Shown piece after piece: positions 48,628-60,500 of a stretch of DNA of 64,000 nt (position 1 is the stretch's first letter; every line of letters starts with the position of its first letter). The notes under the pieces are model-generated. The model worked only from the letters and a program-made list of their open reading frames with translations. It made no database searches and had not been told where the DNA came from. A program made the position numbers and the translations under genes. The DNA comes from a bacterium (GTDB taxonomy: Bacteria; Bacillota; Bacilli; Lactobacillales; Streptococcaceae): the NCBI GenBank assembly GCA_905221455.1, contig CAJNDF010000003.1, forward strand, positions 154,480-218,479, given 5' to 3'.

Positions 48628-51600
48628 ATGAAAGATATTTTTAATAAACATCAACGTTTTTCGATTCGAAAATTTTCTGTTGGAGTAGCTTCTGTATTAA
48701 TAGGAATTTCCTTGTTTACACCATCCCAGGGAGTACTGGCTTCTACAGAAAGTTCTCTATCTTCTGTGGAGAAAAGAGAAGAAGTTCAAAATTTACCAGA
48801 TAATCAAGATAATCCTTCTTCTGAGTTAGATACCAGAGATGTTCCAATAGGATCTACAAGGACTACAGAACTCGGCACATCTGGGGATAAGGAAAATAAC
48901 AGCTTGACCACAAGGGCTTTCGTAGCAGGTGAAGATAGATCAAGTACTCCAGAGGTGAGAGCAACATCAACTCCTTCCGAGGTTAAAAAGTATGAATTAA
49001 CTGATGAGTACGCTAAGCAAATAAAAGCAGGAGTAATTGGTTCAGAAGGTGATAAGCTAGACAGTTTGTTACTAAACGGCCCTAAGTTAAGTCCAGAATC
49101 TTATACAGATGATGATTTCTTGAAGGATAAAGAGGAACTTTATATTTATGAAAAAGGTGGGAAAAAGTATGTAGGCTATAATAGTCATCCCTTATTAGAA
49201 GATACTGATGGTGATGGTATTATTGATAGTAAAGAAAAGCCAGATGAAAAATTAAAATGGAATGTGAGTGAACGCGATATGATTATGTTCATGGAATTGT
49301 CTTACCGTGATGATAATTATATCGATAGAGTGTTGGATCATAAGAAACCTTTAACAGAGTCAGAGTTATATAAAAAGAATGGTGATAGGAAGCCACGTTA
49401 TGAATATATGATGATGAATAAGGAATTGGGACCTTATTGGGAAAGGAAGAAAAGTTATCATACATCCAGTGGACTAGATGCTGTCTTGTATGAAACGAAG
49501 AGTGATTTCTTATATTTACCAAATGGAACTGCACAAGTATTAGCCTTTCGTGGAACAAGTGATGCGAAGGATATAGGAGCTGATGTAACACTTGGATTAG
49601 GAAGCAATCCTCAGCAAGGGATAGATGCAGAAAATATCATGCGTGAACTGGCTAAAGATAAGAGTATCACCAATCTTTATTTGACAGGTCATTCTTTAGG
49701 AGGATATTTAGTACAACGGGCAATGGTTGAAGCTTATCAGCTGGCATATTCTGACAGCAGAGTCATGTCTCCTAAAGAGCAGTTGGCTTATAGAAACTTT
49801 TATAATAATGTATTAAAAAAAGGAACAACATTTAATGCCCCAAAAGTAGTGACGAGTTTGGTTTCTGGTCGTGAATTTTGGCAAAAAGGTTTAGATAGCA
49901 AAAAAATAGCTAAGTCTGGTAAAATGACTCATTATATTGTTGATAATGATTCGACGATAAGAAAAGGTGTCAGCAATGATAGTGATGTTGTTATAAATGT
50001 TGGACGAACAAGCGGAGGTCATAGTTCACGTTCTTATTTTGAATCCGATATGATTAATAGACGATCAGAGTTTATATCTGGGAAACGAATTTCTTTGGAT
50101 GGGACAGGTTATCAAGATAAAAAAATTACATCAGTTAAATCTGTAGAAAAAGTTGGAGAAACTGCTGTATACAGTAAACGCGGAGATGACATCATTAAGT
50201 CAACAACTGTGAGTATGAAAGATCCTGATACAGGACAGATTACTAAAAATACACTTGATGAAGTGTTCAAGAAAGATGGTGCCAAATCTAAGGTTGTTGT
50301 TACGCAAATACAGCCAAGTGTTCGTTATGAAAAAGATGCAACAAAATCCAAAGGTGAAACTAATGTAACAATAGCTGGTACTCCAGGCACTAGAACAGTC
50401 ACTACCACTTATACTGTGAATCCTACAGATGGCAGTCTTATTCCGCATGAAGAACCGGCGGTAGTAGTCCCATCAACTCCTACAGTGGTCAAAGTCCCAG
50501 CTAAGGATAAAGTAGTAGAAACACCAATTGAACCTGCAGTGGTTTATGAAAAAGATGACACTCGTGACTTCGGTAGACCAGACGAGCGTAGAGAAGGAAC
50601 AAAAGGAAAATCTGTAACGACTACAAGGTATGATGTTAATCCAAATAATGGAACAGTCACAGAACAGGTTGGTAACCCAGTGGTCACACCAGCTGGTAAA
50701 ACAATAGTTAAAGTTGGGGCTAAAACTAAGGTTGAGCGTAGCATGGATGAGCAAGGTCGTGAAGTTATCAACACTACAACTTATGAAGTTGATTCAGAAA
50801 CAGGTAAGGTAACTCCTACAACAGTAACTACTTACGGGACAAGAAAAGAATCAACGGTTGAGAAGAGGGTAGTACCATCTCCAGTAGTTTACGAAAAAGA
50901 TGATACGAAAGAAAAAGGTACTGAAGCAATCACCGTTAAAGGTGAAGACGGTGAAGATACAATCGTAACAAGGTACAAAGTAAATCCAACAACAGGGGAA
51001 ATTACCCCAACTGTAGGAAAACCGGTTCGTACGAAAGAACCAACTAATACGATCGTTAAAGTTCCAGCTAAGAATAAAGTAGAATCAAGAGGAATTCCAT
51101 TATCTAAGAGATATGTAAAAGACGTTAGTAGGGAAAAAGGTCAAGATGATATTACTATTCCGGGAAAAGATGGAAGTGAGACAACCACAACGACCTACAC
51201 AGTAAATCCAACTAATGGGGAACTTATTCCAAATGTAGGAGAGCCGGTAATAGTAAATCCAACGGATACAATTATCAAAGTAGCAGCAAAAGATAAAGTA
51301 GTATACTCTAAAGACGGAGATAATATTGTCAAAGAAGTTACTACATATACAGTAAATTCAAATAATGGAAACATCACAGAGAATACAATAAAAGAAACGT
51401 TTAAAGAAAACGGATTGAAGGATAAAGTAGACGTAGAACCAATCCCATCCCCGGTAAAATACGAAAAAGATGCTAGTAGGGAAAAAGGTCAAGATAATAT
51501 TACTGTCCCAGGAAAAGATGGAAGTAAAACAACCACAACGACCTACACAGTAAATCCAAACAGTGGAGAAGCTATTGCACATGTAGGAGAGCCAGTAATA

Positions 51601-53730
51601 GTAAATCCAACAACTACTATCGTTAAAGTAGCAGCGAAAGATAAAGTAGTAACTTCTAAAGATGGAAATAACATTGTTAAGACAACAACTTCATATACAG
51701 TAAATCCAGATAATGGAAACATAATAGAGCATACAATAAAAGAAACGTTTAAAGAAAACGGATTGAAGGATAAAGTAGATGTAGAAACAATCCCATCCCC
51801 AGTAAAATACGAAAAAGATACTAGTAGGGAAAAAGGTCAAGACAATATTACTGTTCTAGGAAAAGACGGAAGTAAGACAACCACAACGACTTACACAGTA
51901 AATCCAGACAATGGAGAAACTATTGCACATGTAGGAGAACCGATAATAGTAGAACCAACTAATACTATTGTTAAAGTTCCAGCTAAGGATAAAGTAGTAG
52001 AAACACTGATTGAACCAGAAGTGGAATACGTTAAAGATGCTGAAAAAGACTTCGGTACACCAGATCAGCGTACTGAGGGTGAAAAAGGTAAAACAGTCAC
52101 TACAACCACTTACGATGTAGATCCAACCGACGGTCATATCACAGAACACGTTGGTAATCCAGTCGTCACCCCAGCTACTAAAACAATAGTTAAGGTTGGG
52201 GCTAAAACTAAGGTTGAGCGTAGCAAGGATGAGCAAGGTCGTGAAGTTATCAACACTACAACTTATGAAGTTGATTCAGAAACAGGTAAGGTAACTTCTA
52301 CAACAGTAACTACTTACGGAACAAGGAAAGAACCAACGGTTGAGAAGAGGGTAGTACCATCTCCAGTAGTTTACGAAAAAGATGATACGAAAGAAAAAGG
52401 GACTGAAGCAACTACCGTTAAAGGAGAAGATGGTGAAGATACAATCGTAACAACGTACAAAGTAAATCCAACAACAGGGGAAATTACCCCAACTGTAGGA
52501 AAACCGGTTCGCCTGAAAGAACCAACTAATACTATTGTTAAAGTTCCAGCTAAGGATAAAGTAGTAGAAACACCGATTGAACCAGAAGTGGAATACGTTA
52601 AAGATGTTGAAAAAGACTTCGGTACACCAGATCAGCGTACTGAGGGTGAAAAAGGTAAAATAGTCACTACAACCACTTACGATGTAGATCCAACCGACGG
52701 TCATATCACAGAACACGTTGGTAATCCAGTCGTCACCCCAGCAGGTAAGACAATCGTTAAAGTTGGTGCGAAAACTAAGGTTGAACGTAATAAGGATGAG
52801 CAAGGTCGTGATGTGATTGATACCACTATCTATGAGGTTGATCAAAAAACAGGTAAGGTAACTCCGACAACAGTTCGAACTTATGGGACAACGAAAGAAC
52901 CAAAAGTAGAGTTAGAACAAGTTCCTAAGACAGGTGACGTTACAGTCACACCTAAGAAACCAGATGGCTCAACATACCCACCAGGAACTAAGGTAGAAAT
53001 CCCAGGTAAATATGGTCCAATCACAGTCACAATCGGTGAAGACGGTAAAGGTAAAGTACCAAACAGTGAATTACCAGAAGGTAAAGTTTCAGGTACAGGT
53101 AAGATTACTGAACCAGGTAAACCAGCTGTGGAAGTTCCAGTAGAAAATCCAGCTAAGGTAACAATTTTTGAAAACGGTGTATTACCGGCTTCAATTGAAT
53201 TGCCAGAGCTAATGATTGAGGTTCGATGGATTGATGAGGATGGAAATGTATTGCAACCATCCGTTAAGACAGGTAGTGAAAAGGATGCTGAACATGGATC
53301 AATTCTTGGATATGAATTTGTACGAACTGTGATTGATGAAAATGAACCAGTAATTACCCACATTTTCAGAAAAGTAAGTTCAAACACAAATACAATTCCA
53401 GTAATACCTGATACTAATGGAAATTCTGGTCACGATACACCTGCGTTAACAACTCCAACTCCAATCCCAGTTGCGCCAGTAACATCTGATGCTAATGGAA
53501 ATTCTGGTCACGATACACCTGCACCAATAGTTCCAATTCCAGATGAGGTTACTCCGAATGCAACTCATGAAGATAATACAGATGCTATTGATAATGGAGC
53601 TAAGTCAAATGATTCTCAAAATGTATTGCCAAATACAGGAACAGAATCAAATGCGACTCTTGCCTCTCTAGAACTTCTTGGTATTCTAAGTGGTCTCGGG
53701 CTTGCTTTTGGAAAGAAAAAAGAAGACTAA
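48628..53730 (+). CDS. LPXTG surface protein with lipase-like domain and G5-like repeats
   Basis: The 1700-aa protein starts with a YSIRK-type signal (FSIRKFSVGVASVLIG, residues 12-27) and ends with LPNTG near residue 1667, a hydrophobic segment and GKKKED for sortase A anchoring. A calcium-loop-like DTDGDGIIDSKE is at about 192. An alpha/beta-hydrolase region follows, with AFRGTSDAKDIGAD and the nucleophile elbow LTGHSLGGYL near residue 355, like class 3 lipases or DUF2974. From about 520 to 1430, about eight G5-like modules alternate, each ending in IVKVPAKDK or IVKVGAKTK. C-terminal beta domains and a repeated NGNSGHDTPA linker complete it. It is a single-gene unit. The lipase substrate is unknown. 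Confidence 0.87.
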   Translation: MKDIFNKHQRFSIRKFSVGVASVLIGISLFTPSQGVLASTESSLSSVEKREEVQNLPDNQDNPSSELDTRDVPIGSTRTTELGTSGDKENNSLTTRAFVAGEDRSSTPEVRATSTPSEVKKYELTDEYAKQIKAGVIGSEGDKLDSLLLNGPKLSPESYTDDDFLKDKEELYIYEKGGKKYVGYNSHPLLEDTDGDGIIDSKEKPDEKLKWNVSERDMIMFMELSYRDDNYIDRVLDHKKPLTESELYKKNGDRKPRYEYMMMNKELGPYWERKKSYHTSSGLDAVLYETKSDFLYLPNGTAQVLAFRGTSDAKDIGADVTLGLGSNPQQGIDAENIMRELAKDKSITNLYLTGHSLGGYLVQRAMVEAYQLAYSDSRVMSPKEQLAYRNFYNNVLKKGTTFNAPKVVTSLVSGREFWQKGLDSKKIAKSGKMTHYIVDNDSTIRKGVSNDSDVVINVGRTSGGHSSRSYFESDMINRRSEFISGKRISLDGTGYQDKKITSVKSVEKVGETAVYSKRGDDIIKSTTVSMKDPDTGQITKNTLDEVFKKDGAKSKVVVTQIQPSVRYEKDATKSKGETNVTIAGTPGTRTVTTTYTVNPTDGSLIPHEEPAVVVPSTPTVVKVPAKDKVVETPIEPAVVYEKDDTRDFGRPDERREGTKGKSVTTTRYDVNPNNGTVTEQVGNPVVTPAGKTIVKVGAKTKVERSMDEQGREVINTTTYEVDSETGKVTPTTVTTYGTRKESTVEKRVVPSPVVYEKDDTKEKGTEAITVKGEDGEDTIVTRYKVNPTTGEITPTVGKPVRTKEPTNTIVKVPAKNKVESRGIPLSKRYVKDVSREKGQDDITIPGKDGSETTTTTYTVNPTNGELIPNVGEPVIVNPTDTIIKVAAKDKVVYSKDGDNIVKEVTTYTVNSNNGNITENTIKETFKENGLKDKVDVEPIPSPVKYEKDASREKGQDNITVPGKDGSKTTTTTYTVNPNSGEAIAHVGEPVIVNPTTTIVKVAAKDKVVTSKDGNNIVKTTTSYTVNPDNGNIIEHTIKETFKENGLKDKVDVETIPSPVKYEKDTSREKGQDNITVLGKDGSKTTTTTYTVNPDNGETIAHVGEPIIVEPTNTIVKVPAKDKVVETLIEPEVEYVKDAEKDFGTPDQRTEGEKGKTVTTTTYDVDPTDGHITEHVGNPVVTPATKTIVKVGAKTKVERSKDEQGREVINTTTYEVDSETGKVTSTTVTTYGTRKEPTVEKRVVPSPVVYEKDDTKEKGTEATTVKGEDGEDTIVTTYKVNPTTGEITPTVGKPVRLKEPTNTIVKVPAKDKVVETPIEPEVEYVKDVEKDFGTPDQRTEGEKGKIVTTTTYDVDPTDGHITEHVGNPVVTPAGKTIVKVGAKTKVERNKDEQGRDVIDTTIYEVDQKTGKVTPTTVRTYGTTKEPKVELEQVPKTGDVTVTPKKPDGSTYPPGTKVEIPGKYGPITVTIGEDGKGKVPNSELPEGKVSGTGKITEPGKPAVEVPVENPAKVTIFENGVLPASIELPELMIEVRWIDEDGNVLQPSVKTGSEKDAEHGSILGYEFVRTVIDENEPVITHIFRKVSSNTNTIPVIPDTNGNSGHDTPALTTPTPIPVAPVTSDANGNSGHDTPAPIVPIPDEVTPNATHEDNTDAIDNGAKSNDSQNVLPNTGTESNATLASLELLGILSGLGLAFGKKKED
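51960..52770 (+). repeat. Nearly identical block repeats in the G5-like region
   Basis: A block beginning near 51960 (VPAKDKVVET, then EVEYVKDAEKDFGTPDQRTE) recurs at about 52540. A related block is at about 50490. These repeated stretches are long enough to permit in-frame loss or gain of modules by recombination. Confidence 0.7.
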
Positions 53731-53790
53731 AAATTTAGTCAAAATATGTATGGTTCATTGTTAAGTAGACAATGAATAAAAAGATTAAAC

Positions 53791-53840
53791 AACAGCCTTG
53801 CTCCTCGTTTTAAAAGAGGTGCAAGGCTATTGTTGTGTTT
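53791..53840 (+). terminator. Intrinsic terminator after the LPXTG gene
   Basis: CAGCCTTGCTCCTC pairs with GAGGTGCAAGGCTATTG-side sequence (one mismatch and G-T pairs) over an A/T loop, followed by TTGTGTTTT. Confidence 0.8.
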
Positions 53841-53873
53841 TAGAAAAAGTAGAAACTCGTACCAAAATACTCA

Positions 53874-54010
53874 TACTCAATAAACACCAAAGAGAAAACT
53901 AGAAAGCTAGGCGCAGATAGCTCAAAACACTATTTTGATATTGTAGATAAAACTGACAAAGTCAGCAATTATCCTACGCCAAGATGACGCTGACGTTGTT
54001 TGGAGAGCAT
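53874..54010. repeat. Degenerate BOX element
   Basis: TACTCAATAAACACCAAAGAG at the left and an end resembling boxA at the right (GACGCTGACGTTGTTTGGAGAG) show a BOX in inverted orientation. CTCAAAACACTATTTTGA and CTGACAAAGTCAG are decayed hairpins. Many substitutions indicate an old copy. Confidence 0.75.
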
Positions 54011-54028
54011 TAAAACATTGTGTTTCTT

Positions 54029-54165
54029 TTAATCCCAATACTCAGTTTTGGGATACCCCAATAAACTCTCCATCGCTTTGCGATTAGTGCATTTTTCGAT
54101 AGACATGACACAGCTACTACTCGACATTCTTGAGAAATGTTTCAGGAGCCACAATGAATATGGAT
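54029..54165 (-). pseudogene. Remnant of an IS3-family transposase (orfB)
   Basis: On the minus strand the frame reads VMSIEKCTNRKAMESLLGYP followed by KTEYWD and a stop. It resembles the C-terminal DDE region of IS3-family OrfB (SMSRKGNCxDNAxMESFFGxLKTE). Both ends are missing and the upstream part is unrecognisable. It is a short decayed fragment beside the degenerate BOX. Confidence 0.5.
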
Positions 54166-54305
54166 CGATTGATATGATAGGTAATGATAGATTTATTTTA
54201 TAGGTAGAGAAGGCATCTTTTTTTGCATTCGCTTATATAACATGATAACATTTTATTTAAAATAATGGTTTTTAATTTTATTTGATGGAACAAACCGGTT
54301 TATAT

Positions 54306-54334
54306 TTGTGTAAATATATTAAAAATGGTATAAT
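54306..54334 (+). promoter_or_regulatory. Promoter of the giant adhesin gene
   Basis: TTGTGT (54306-54311), 17 bp, and extended -10 TGGTATAAT ending at 54334. The tandem repeat starts at the expected transcription start. Confidence 0.6.
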
Positions 54335-54336
54335 TG

Positions 54337-54417
54337 AGCTGTGATAGCTGTGATAGCTGTGATAGCTGTGATAGCTGTGATAGCTGTGATAGCTGTGATA
54401 GCTGTGATAGCTGTGAT
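54337..54417 (+). repeat. 9-bp tandem repeat at the adhesin transcription start
   Basis: The unit GTGATAGCT is repeated eight times perfectly (54341-54412) with partial copies on both sides (AGCT before, GTGAT after), about nine copies in all. It lies 110 bp before the start codon. It is outside the coding region, so copy-number change would alter the 5' leader and not the protein. Confidence 0.93.
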
Positions 54418-54527
54418 GTTATTTGCTAATAGCGATCATCATAGTAATTTTTATAGCTTAACTCTTTTTAAGGGGTTGAAGTTATAAAGATTGCTTTTTC
54501 TATATTATATTGCCCTTAGGAGGAGAA

Positions 54528-57500
54528 ATGGAACACAAATCGAATTCATATAAAGTAAATCGACAGCAACGTGAAAAGGTCTTACGCTTTTCTATTCGTA
54601 AGTATAGTTTCGGTGCGGCTTCAGTTGCTGTTGCAGCACTGATGTTTTTGTCTGGGCATCAGGCTGTTCGAGTTGAGGCTGCTCAAGTTTCAGATACGAC
54701 TGAAGCACCGGTTATCCCAGATAAAGAAGAGGCTCATACTGCTACAATAGTAGATTTGCCTAAAACAGAAGATTCTCTAACTACAGATAAAGAAGAAAAA
54801 TCATCAAGCACTGCTGAGAATCCGGTTGAGACTTCATCTGAGAAGCTGCCTGAAGGTTCAATTGATAATGTATCTGAAAATGATACTACTGCCCTTGATA
54901 AAGAAGTAGTTGAAAAACAAACACTAGATAAGTCTCAATTACAAGCTAATATTACAAAAGTTCAAGAACTCTTGGATAAAGTCAACAAGGAAAAAGCTCC
55001 AGCCTCGACTCTTGCTGCAATCCAAGCAGATTTAGAAACAGCTAAAAATGCATTAAATAATAATGAGTTGACACAAGCTGAAATTGATGCCATCGCTAAA
55101 AAACTTAATGAGAAAAGTTTTGTCTTATCTTCAATGCCTAAGGTTGATGCGCCTAAAAAGGTTGTAAAAGAAGGTAAAAATACGATTGCTAATACTGGAT
55201 CTCGTGATTTACGTAATGGCGAAACCATGGAAGAAGGATCTGATCTAAGATCTGCAGCGATTGATAAGACAACTAAACAAGGGAGTCTTGGGATTGTTGT
55301 AGCAGATTCTGGATTTATTACAGGATATGCGACACCATCTTCAACAATTGAGATTAAGAGAAATGGTCAAAAGATACTTACGTCTACACTTGATGATACC
55401 GGAGCTTTTAAATTAAACGCATCTGGTATTAAAGTTGGGGATAGAGTTGAATTAGTAGTTAATGGTCAAAGTGTATACAATACTACAGTAAGTCAAGTAG
55501 ACACAGTATCATTCAATGATAGTTTAGCAGGAATCGCTCAAGTTGACGGATATACAGCAGCAGAAGCTGATGTCGAAGTATCAATTGGTGGAAGAAAGTA
55601 CACAACTAGATCACAATCAAATGGTTACTTTACAGTCAATGTTGACACAAGCTTAATGAAAAAAGATGCCGTTATTACAACTGTCGTTAAAAAGAACGGA
55701 AAAGAAGTAGGTTCTGGAACAAGTACAGTTCGTGAAACAAAAGTAACTGACTTTGGTGTTGGTTGGATTAAAAACCCAATGATCAACTATTCAGAGCGTG
55801 ATGTATATTCACCAGATACCAAGCAATATGCTTTCGTAAGTGTAGGTACTGCTGATAAAGCCTATGACAATATTCGTGTGTATCGTGAAGAACGTATCGA
55901 AAAAGATGGAAATAAATATTACTACTGGATGTTAGATTCAGGTCCAGCGGCAAATGCACAGGCAGGGTTATCTAAGAAAGTATCACTTGCGATTCCACGT
56001 ACTGTAGGAGATCCGTATGACTTTACTTATACAAAATATGCTGATGGAGCGCTTTACTCTCATGATGAATATGCCAGTGCAACAGCTTGGGAGTATGCAA
56101 ACTCTAATTATCGTGCTTATGTTAAAAATGGAGAACGTCGTTCTGGTGCTTCTTATGCTGAAAATATAGGTTCTTGGATGGATTATGCTCATCCAGATAA
56201 CAACTGGTGGAGAAATATTTATCGTGATTCTAGAAAAGATGGTACAGATCGTAATCCAGATGCTGCTTCTCGTGTAAAAGATATGTACGGAATCACAACA
56301 GGTGGACTTGTTTATAACCTTGCTAGAGGTGTCATTGAAGACAAAATGAACGTGAAAAAAGGTCAACGTACCATTATCACTTTTAAAACAAAAATTCTTG
56401 AAGGTGATGAGCTAGATCAAAGTATTATGTCAGATTGGAATAATAAAGATAAAAGTAATCCAATGCTTGCTGACATTAAAAAACGTTTAGCAAATGATCC
56501 ATATCTAGCATATGGTGGATATACAGATCTTGGGTATGTTCGATATAGAGATGGCCAAAATGCCATTATCGGTACGTTACCACTGAAACCAGAAGAAGCA
56601 GAAAGATATAATCTTAAACCAAGAGCTAAGGAGCAAAGTACTAAAGTAGGGGTTATTCCAGATGCTTACAACAGTATTGCGAATCCAAATGAATTACCTG
56701 CGGGTACAACGTATCGTTGGTTTAAAGATCCAGATGTATCAAGACCTACAGCACCAAATGCACCTGTGTACGGTAAAGTGGAAGTGATTATTCCAGAACG
56801 TGGAACATTTATTGTAGATGCACCCGTGCATGTTGTAGATGATAAGGCTGCAACACCAATTGCCATAGCTAAAGATAATGGGGATGTAACTGCAAAACCA
56901 CAAGATTCTACAAAAGTAGATAAAATTAAAGTAAGCTTTACAGGTGAAGATAATCAGCCAAAAACAGCTGAAGGAAATAAAGGAACAAATGGTAAATGGA
57001 CTGTCAATAATCCAGATGTTCGAATTGATGCAAATAATGGTGAAATTACAATCCCAGCCAATAAAGTAAAAGATTTAACAGAAGTAACAGCAGTTACTAA
57101 GAATGGAAATGGTGCAGATTCAGATTCAGCAAAAGCGATTGCAAAAGATGTTCAAAAACCACAAGCTACATTAAATGGTGTTACATTAACAGAAACAGCA
57201 GATTCACCAATCTTTACAGTGTATCGTGGTGCTGAATTTAACCCTGAATTGAAAGTATGGGATAACTCAGGAAAAATCTCAAAAGTAACAGTTGGAAATC
57301 TTCCTGGTGGAGTAAGTGCTTCTACCTTTACAGCTCAAACTGGTAAAGATGGAAGTTCAGAAGATAAGAAGTATACAACTCGTTTATCTTCAGGAAGTGT
57401 AGTAGATACTCAAACATTAGGAGAGCATATTGGTACCCTTCATGTTGAAGGAAGTAGTGCAGCTGATAGCCGTGACTTGAAATTCAAGTATCGTGTTGTA

Positions 57501-60500
57501 GATATTACAACTAAAAATCTTGAAAATGGTATCGCAAAAGTTCCAGTAGGTTCAACTTTAAATATTGCAAATAGTAGTACTAATGTTGATGCTCATAATT
57601 ACCTTAGAGTGGTAGATAGTAACGATCAACGAGATCGTGGAAATAGCTACTTACCTCAAGGAATGGTATGGACATGGAAATCTGGAGATAACTTAGATTC
57701 AGGTACTACATTAGACAATTCAGGTAAATATACAAGAAATGCGGTAGCAAAATTCCCAACGGGTACAAATTCTATTACTGATACGAATAGTACAACTAGA
57801 ACAACATTTGCCCCAGCTGAAATTAAACGTCAAGTAGTTCTTGCCGTGACTCCAACAGCGCCTAGCGTAGTGGCGAATAAAGATGGTAGCGTGGAAATTA
57901 CACCACCAAAACGTCCAAATAGCAACAACCCACAAGATATTGATACGATTACACTAACTTATACACCAACAGGAAAAACAACTCCTGAAACGGTAACAGT
58001 TACAAAAACAGGAAATAACTGGACTGTAAATGGTAAACCAACGGATAAAGTTTCTGTAACACCTCAAGGCGTTGTGAAAATTGCAGACCTTGAAGTAGCA
58101 GATGGTAAAGAAGTAACTGCAAAAGTTTCTAAGACTATCGATAATAATGTTCTTTTAGAGAGTCCAGTAGCAAGACAAAACGCAAAAGATGCTCAAAAAC
58201 CAACGTTGACGATTACTCCATCAAGCCAAACAGTCGTTGAAGGTGAAAAAGTAGAATTTACAGTAACCGCAACAGATAATACTTCTGTTACATTGGATGC
58301 TAAAGACTTCTTAAATAAATACTTTGGGCGAATGAATGCAGGTAAAGCAACTTCTACGCCAGTAAAAACAACTGAAACAGAAAAAGTTGTTCGAATTTCA
58401 ATCACAACTTCAGCAGAAGATATCGGAAAACAAAATACGATTACATTCAATGCTGCGGATAATGATGGAAATAATGCAGATCCAGTGAACTTCAACTTTA
58501 CGGTAACAGCACGTGATACAGTTGGACCAACAATTACAGCAAATGGAGCAACAGTAACGAAAAATGAACCAATTACTCCAATTTCAGTAACAGCTGTAGA
58601 TAATCCAGGTGGGGTAGGATTACGTGATAAGAATCCAATCGAAGTAACTGGATTACCAGCAGGATTAACGTATGCAAATAACCGCATCACTGGAACACCA
58701 ACAGCAGGCAAAGGGGATTACCCTGTAACGATCATAGCGCATGATAAAAATGGTAACTCAAATACAACAAACATTACGATTAAAGTCCAAGAACAAGCGG
58801 ATAAATACAATCCAACAGGTGAAACATTAACTGTAAATCAAGGACAAGCCATTTCAGATGACGCAGTAAAAGCAAAAGTGAAAAACTTTGCCCCAGGAAC
58901 ACTAACTGTAGAAAGTAAACCAACTTCAACAGCAACAGCAGGTTCAGCAGGAAATGCAGTTGTTAAAGTGACTTATCCAGATGGATCACATGATACTGTA
59001 ACTGTTCCAGTAACTGTAAGAGACGTGACAGGACCAACGATTACAGCAGAAGAAACAACTGTAACGAAAAATGAAGAAATCACACCAATTCCAATTACAG
59101 CTGAAGATAACGCAGGCGGGGTAGGAATGCGTGATACAAATCCGATTACGGTAAGTAATTTACCTTCAGGATTAACGTATTCAAATGGAAAAATTACAGG
59201 TACAACTTCAGCAAGAAAAGGATTCTATACTCTAACAATTACAGCGTATGATAAGAACAATACGCCTTCAACGAAAAAAGTTAGAATTAATGTTCAAGAA
59301 CAAGCTGACAAATACACTCCAACAGCAACGGAATTAACAGTCAACCAAAATGAAGACATTACAATTGAAAAATTAACTCCTAAAGTAAACAATCCTGGAG
59401 CAGGAACACTTTCACTTGTAAGTAAACCATCAACAACAACAGCAGGTCCAGCAGGAAATGCAGTTGTTAAAGTAACTTACTCAGATGGTTCACATGACTT
59501 AGTAAATGTTCCAATTACTGTAAAAGACGTAACAGGGCCAACAATTACAGCTAATAATGCCACAGTTACAAATCGTGAAGACATCACGCCAATTTCAGTA
59601 ACGGCTAAAGATAATACGGGCGGAGTTGGAATGCGTGATACTAATCCAATCATAGTAACAGGCTTACCAGAAGGATTAACGTATGCGAATGGACAAATTA
59701 CTGGTAAACCAACTGGAACAGCAGGTGAAAGTACAGTAACCATTACGGCATATGATAAAAATGATAATCCTTCAACAACTACGATTAAGATTAACGTACA
59801 AAGTCAAGCGGATGCTCATAATCCAAGAGGAGAAAGATTAACCGTTGATCAAAATCATGTGATTGAAGATTCAGAAGTTATTGCTAAGGTGAAAGATTAC
59901 GCACCAGCAACTCAATTGACAGTTAAGCGCAAACCAACAACAGCAGTTGTAGGAAATGCAGAAGATGCAGTAGTAACCGTAACGTATCCAGATGGATCAT
60001 TTGAAGATGTAAATGTACCGGTAACAGTACGTGATACGTCAGTAGCTGATACTACAGGCCCAACAATTACAGCTGAAGGTGCAACTGTTACGAAAAATGA
60101 AGAAATCACACCAATTCCAATTAGAGCTGAAGATAACCCAGGTGGGGTTGGAATGCGTGATAACGATCCAATCGTAGTAGAAGGATTACCAAATGGTTTA
60201 ACTTTCAAAGATGGAAAAATCACAGGAACACCAACAGCCCCAGCAGGCAATTACCCTGTAACAATAAAAGCATATGATAAAATCGGTAATGAAAGTGCAG
60301 CCCCAATTAAAATTACGATTATTGTTCAAGAACAAAAAGATAAGTACAATCCAACAGCTGAAGGCTTAACAGTAAATCAAGGTCATGAAATTACAGATGA
60401 CGAAGTGAAAGCTAAAGTAAAAGATTTCGCACCGGGAACACTAACAGTTACAAGCAAACCATCAACAGCAACAACTGGTACTGTAGGAAATGCAGTAGTC

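Noticed and set aside
54337..54417. CRISPR array suggested by regular repeats
   Set aside because: The unit is 9 bp with no spacers and no cas genes are present, so it is a simple tandem repeat.
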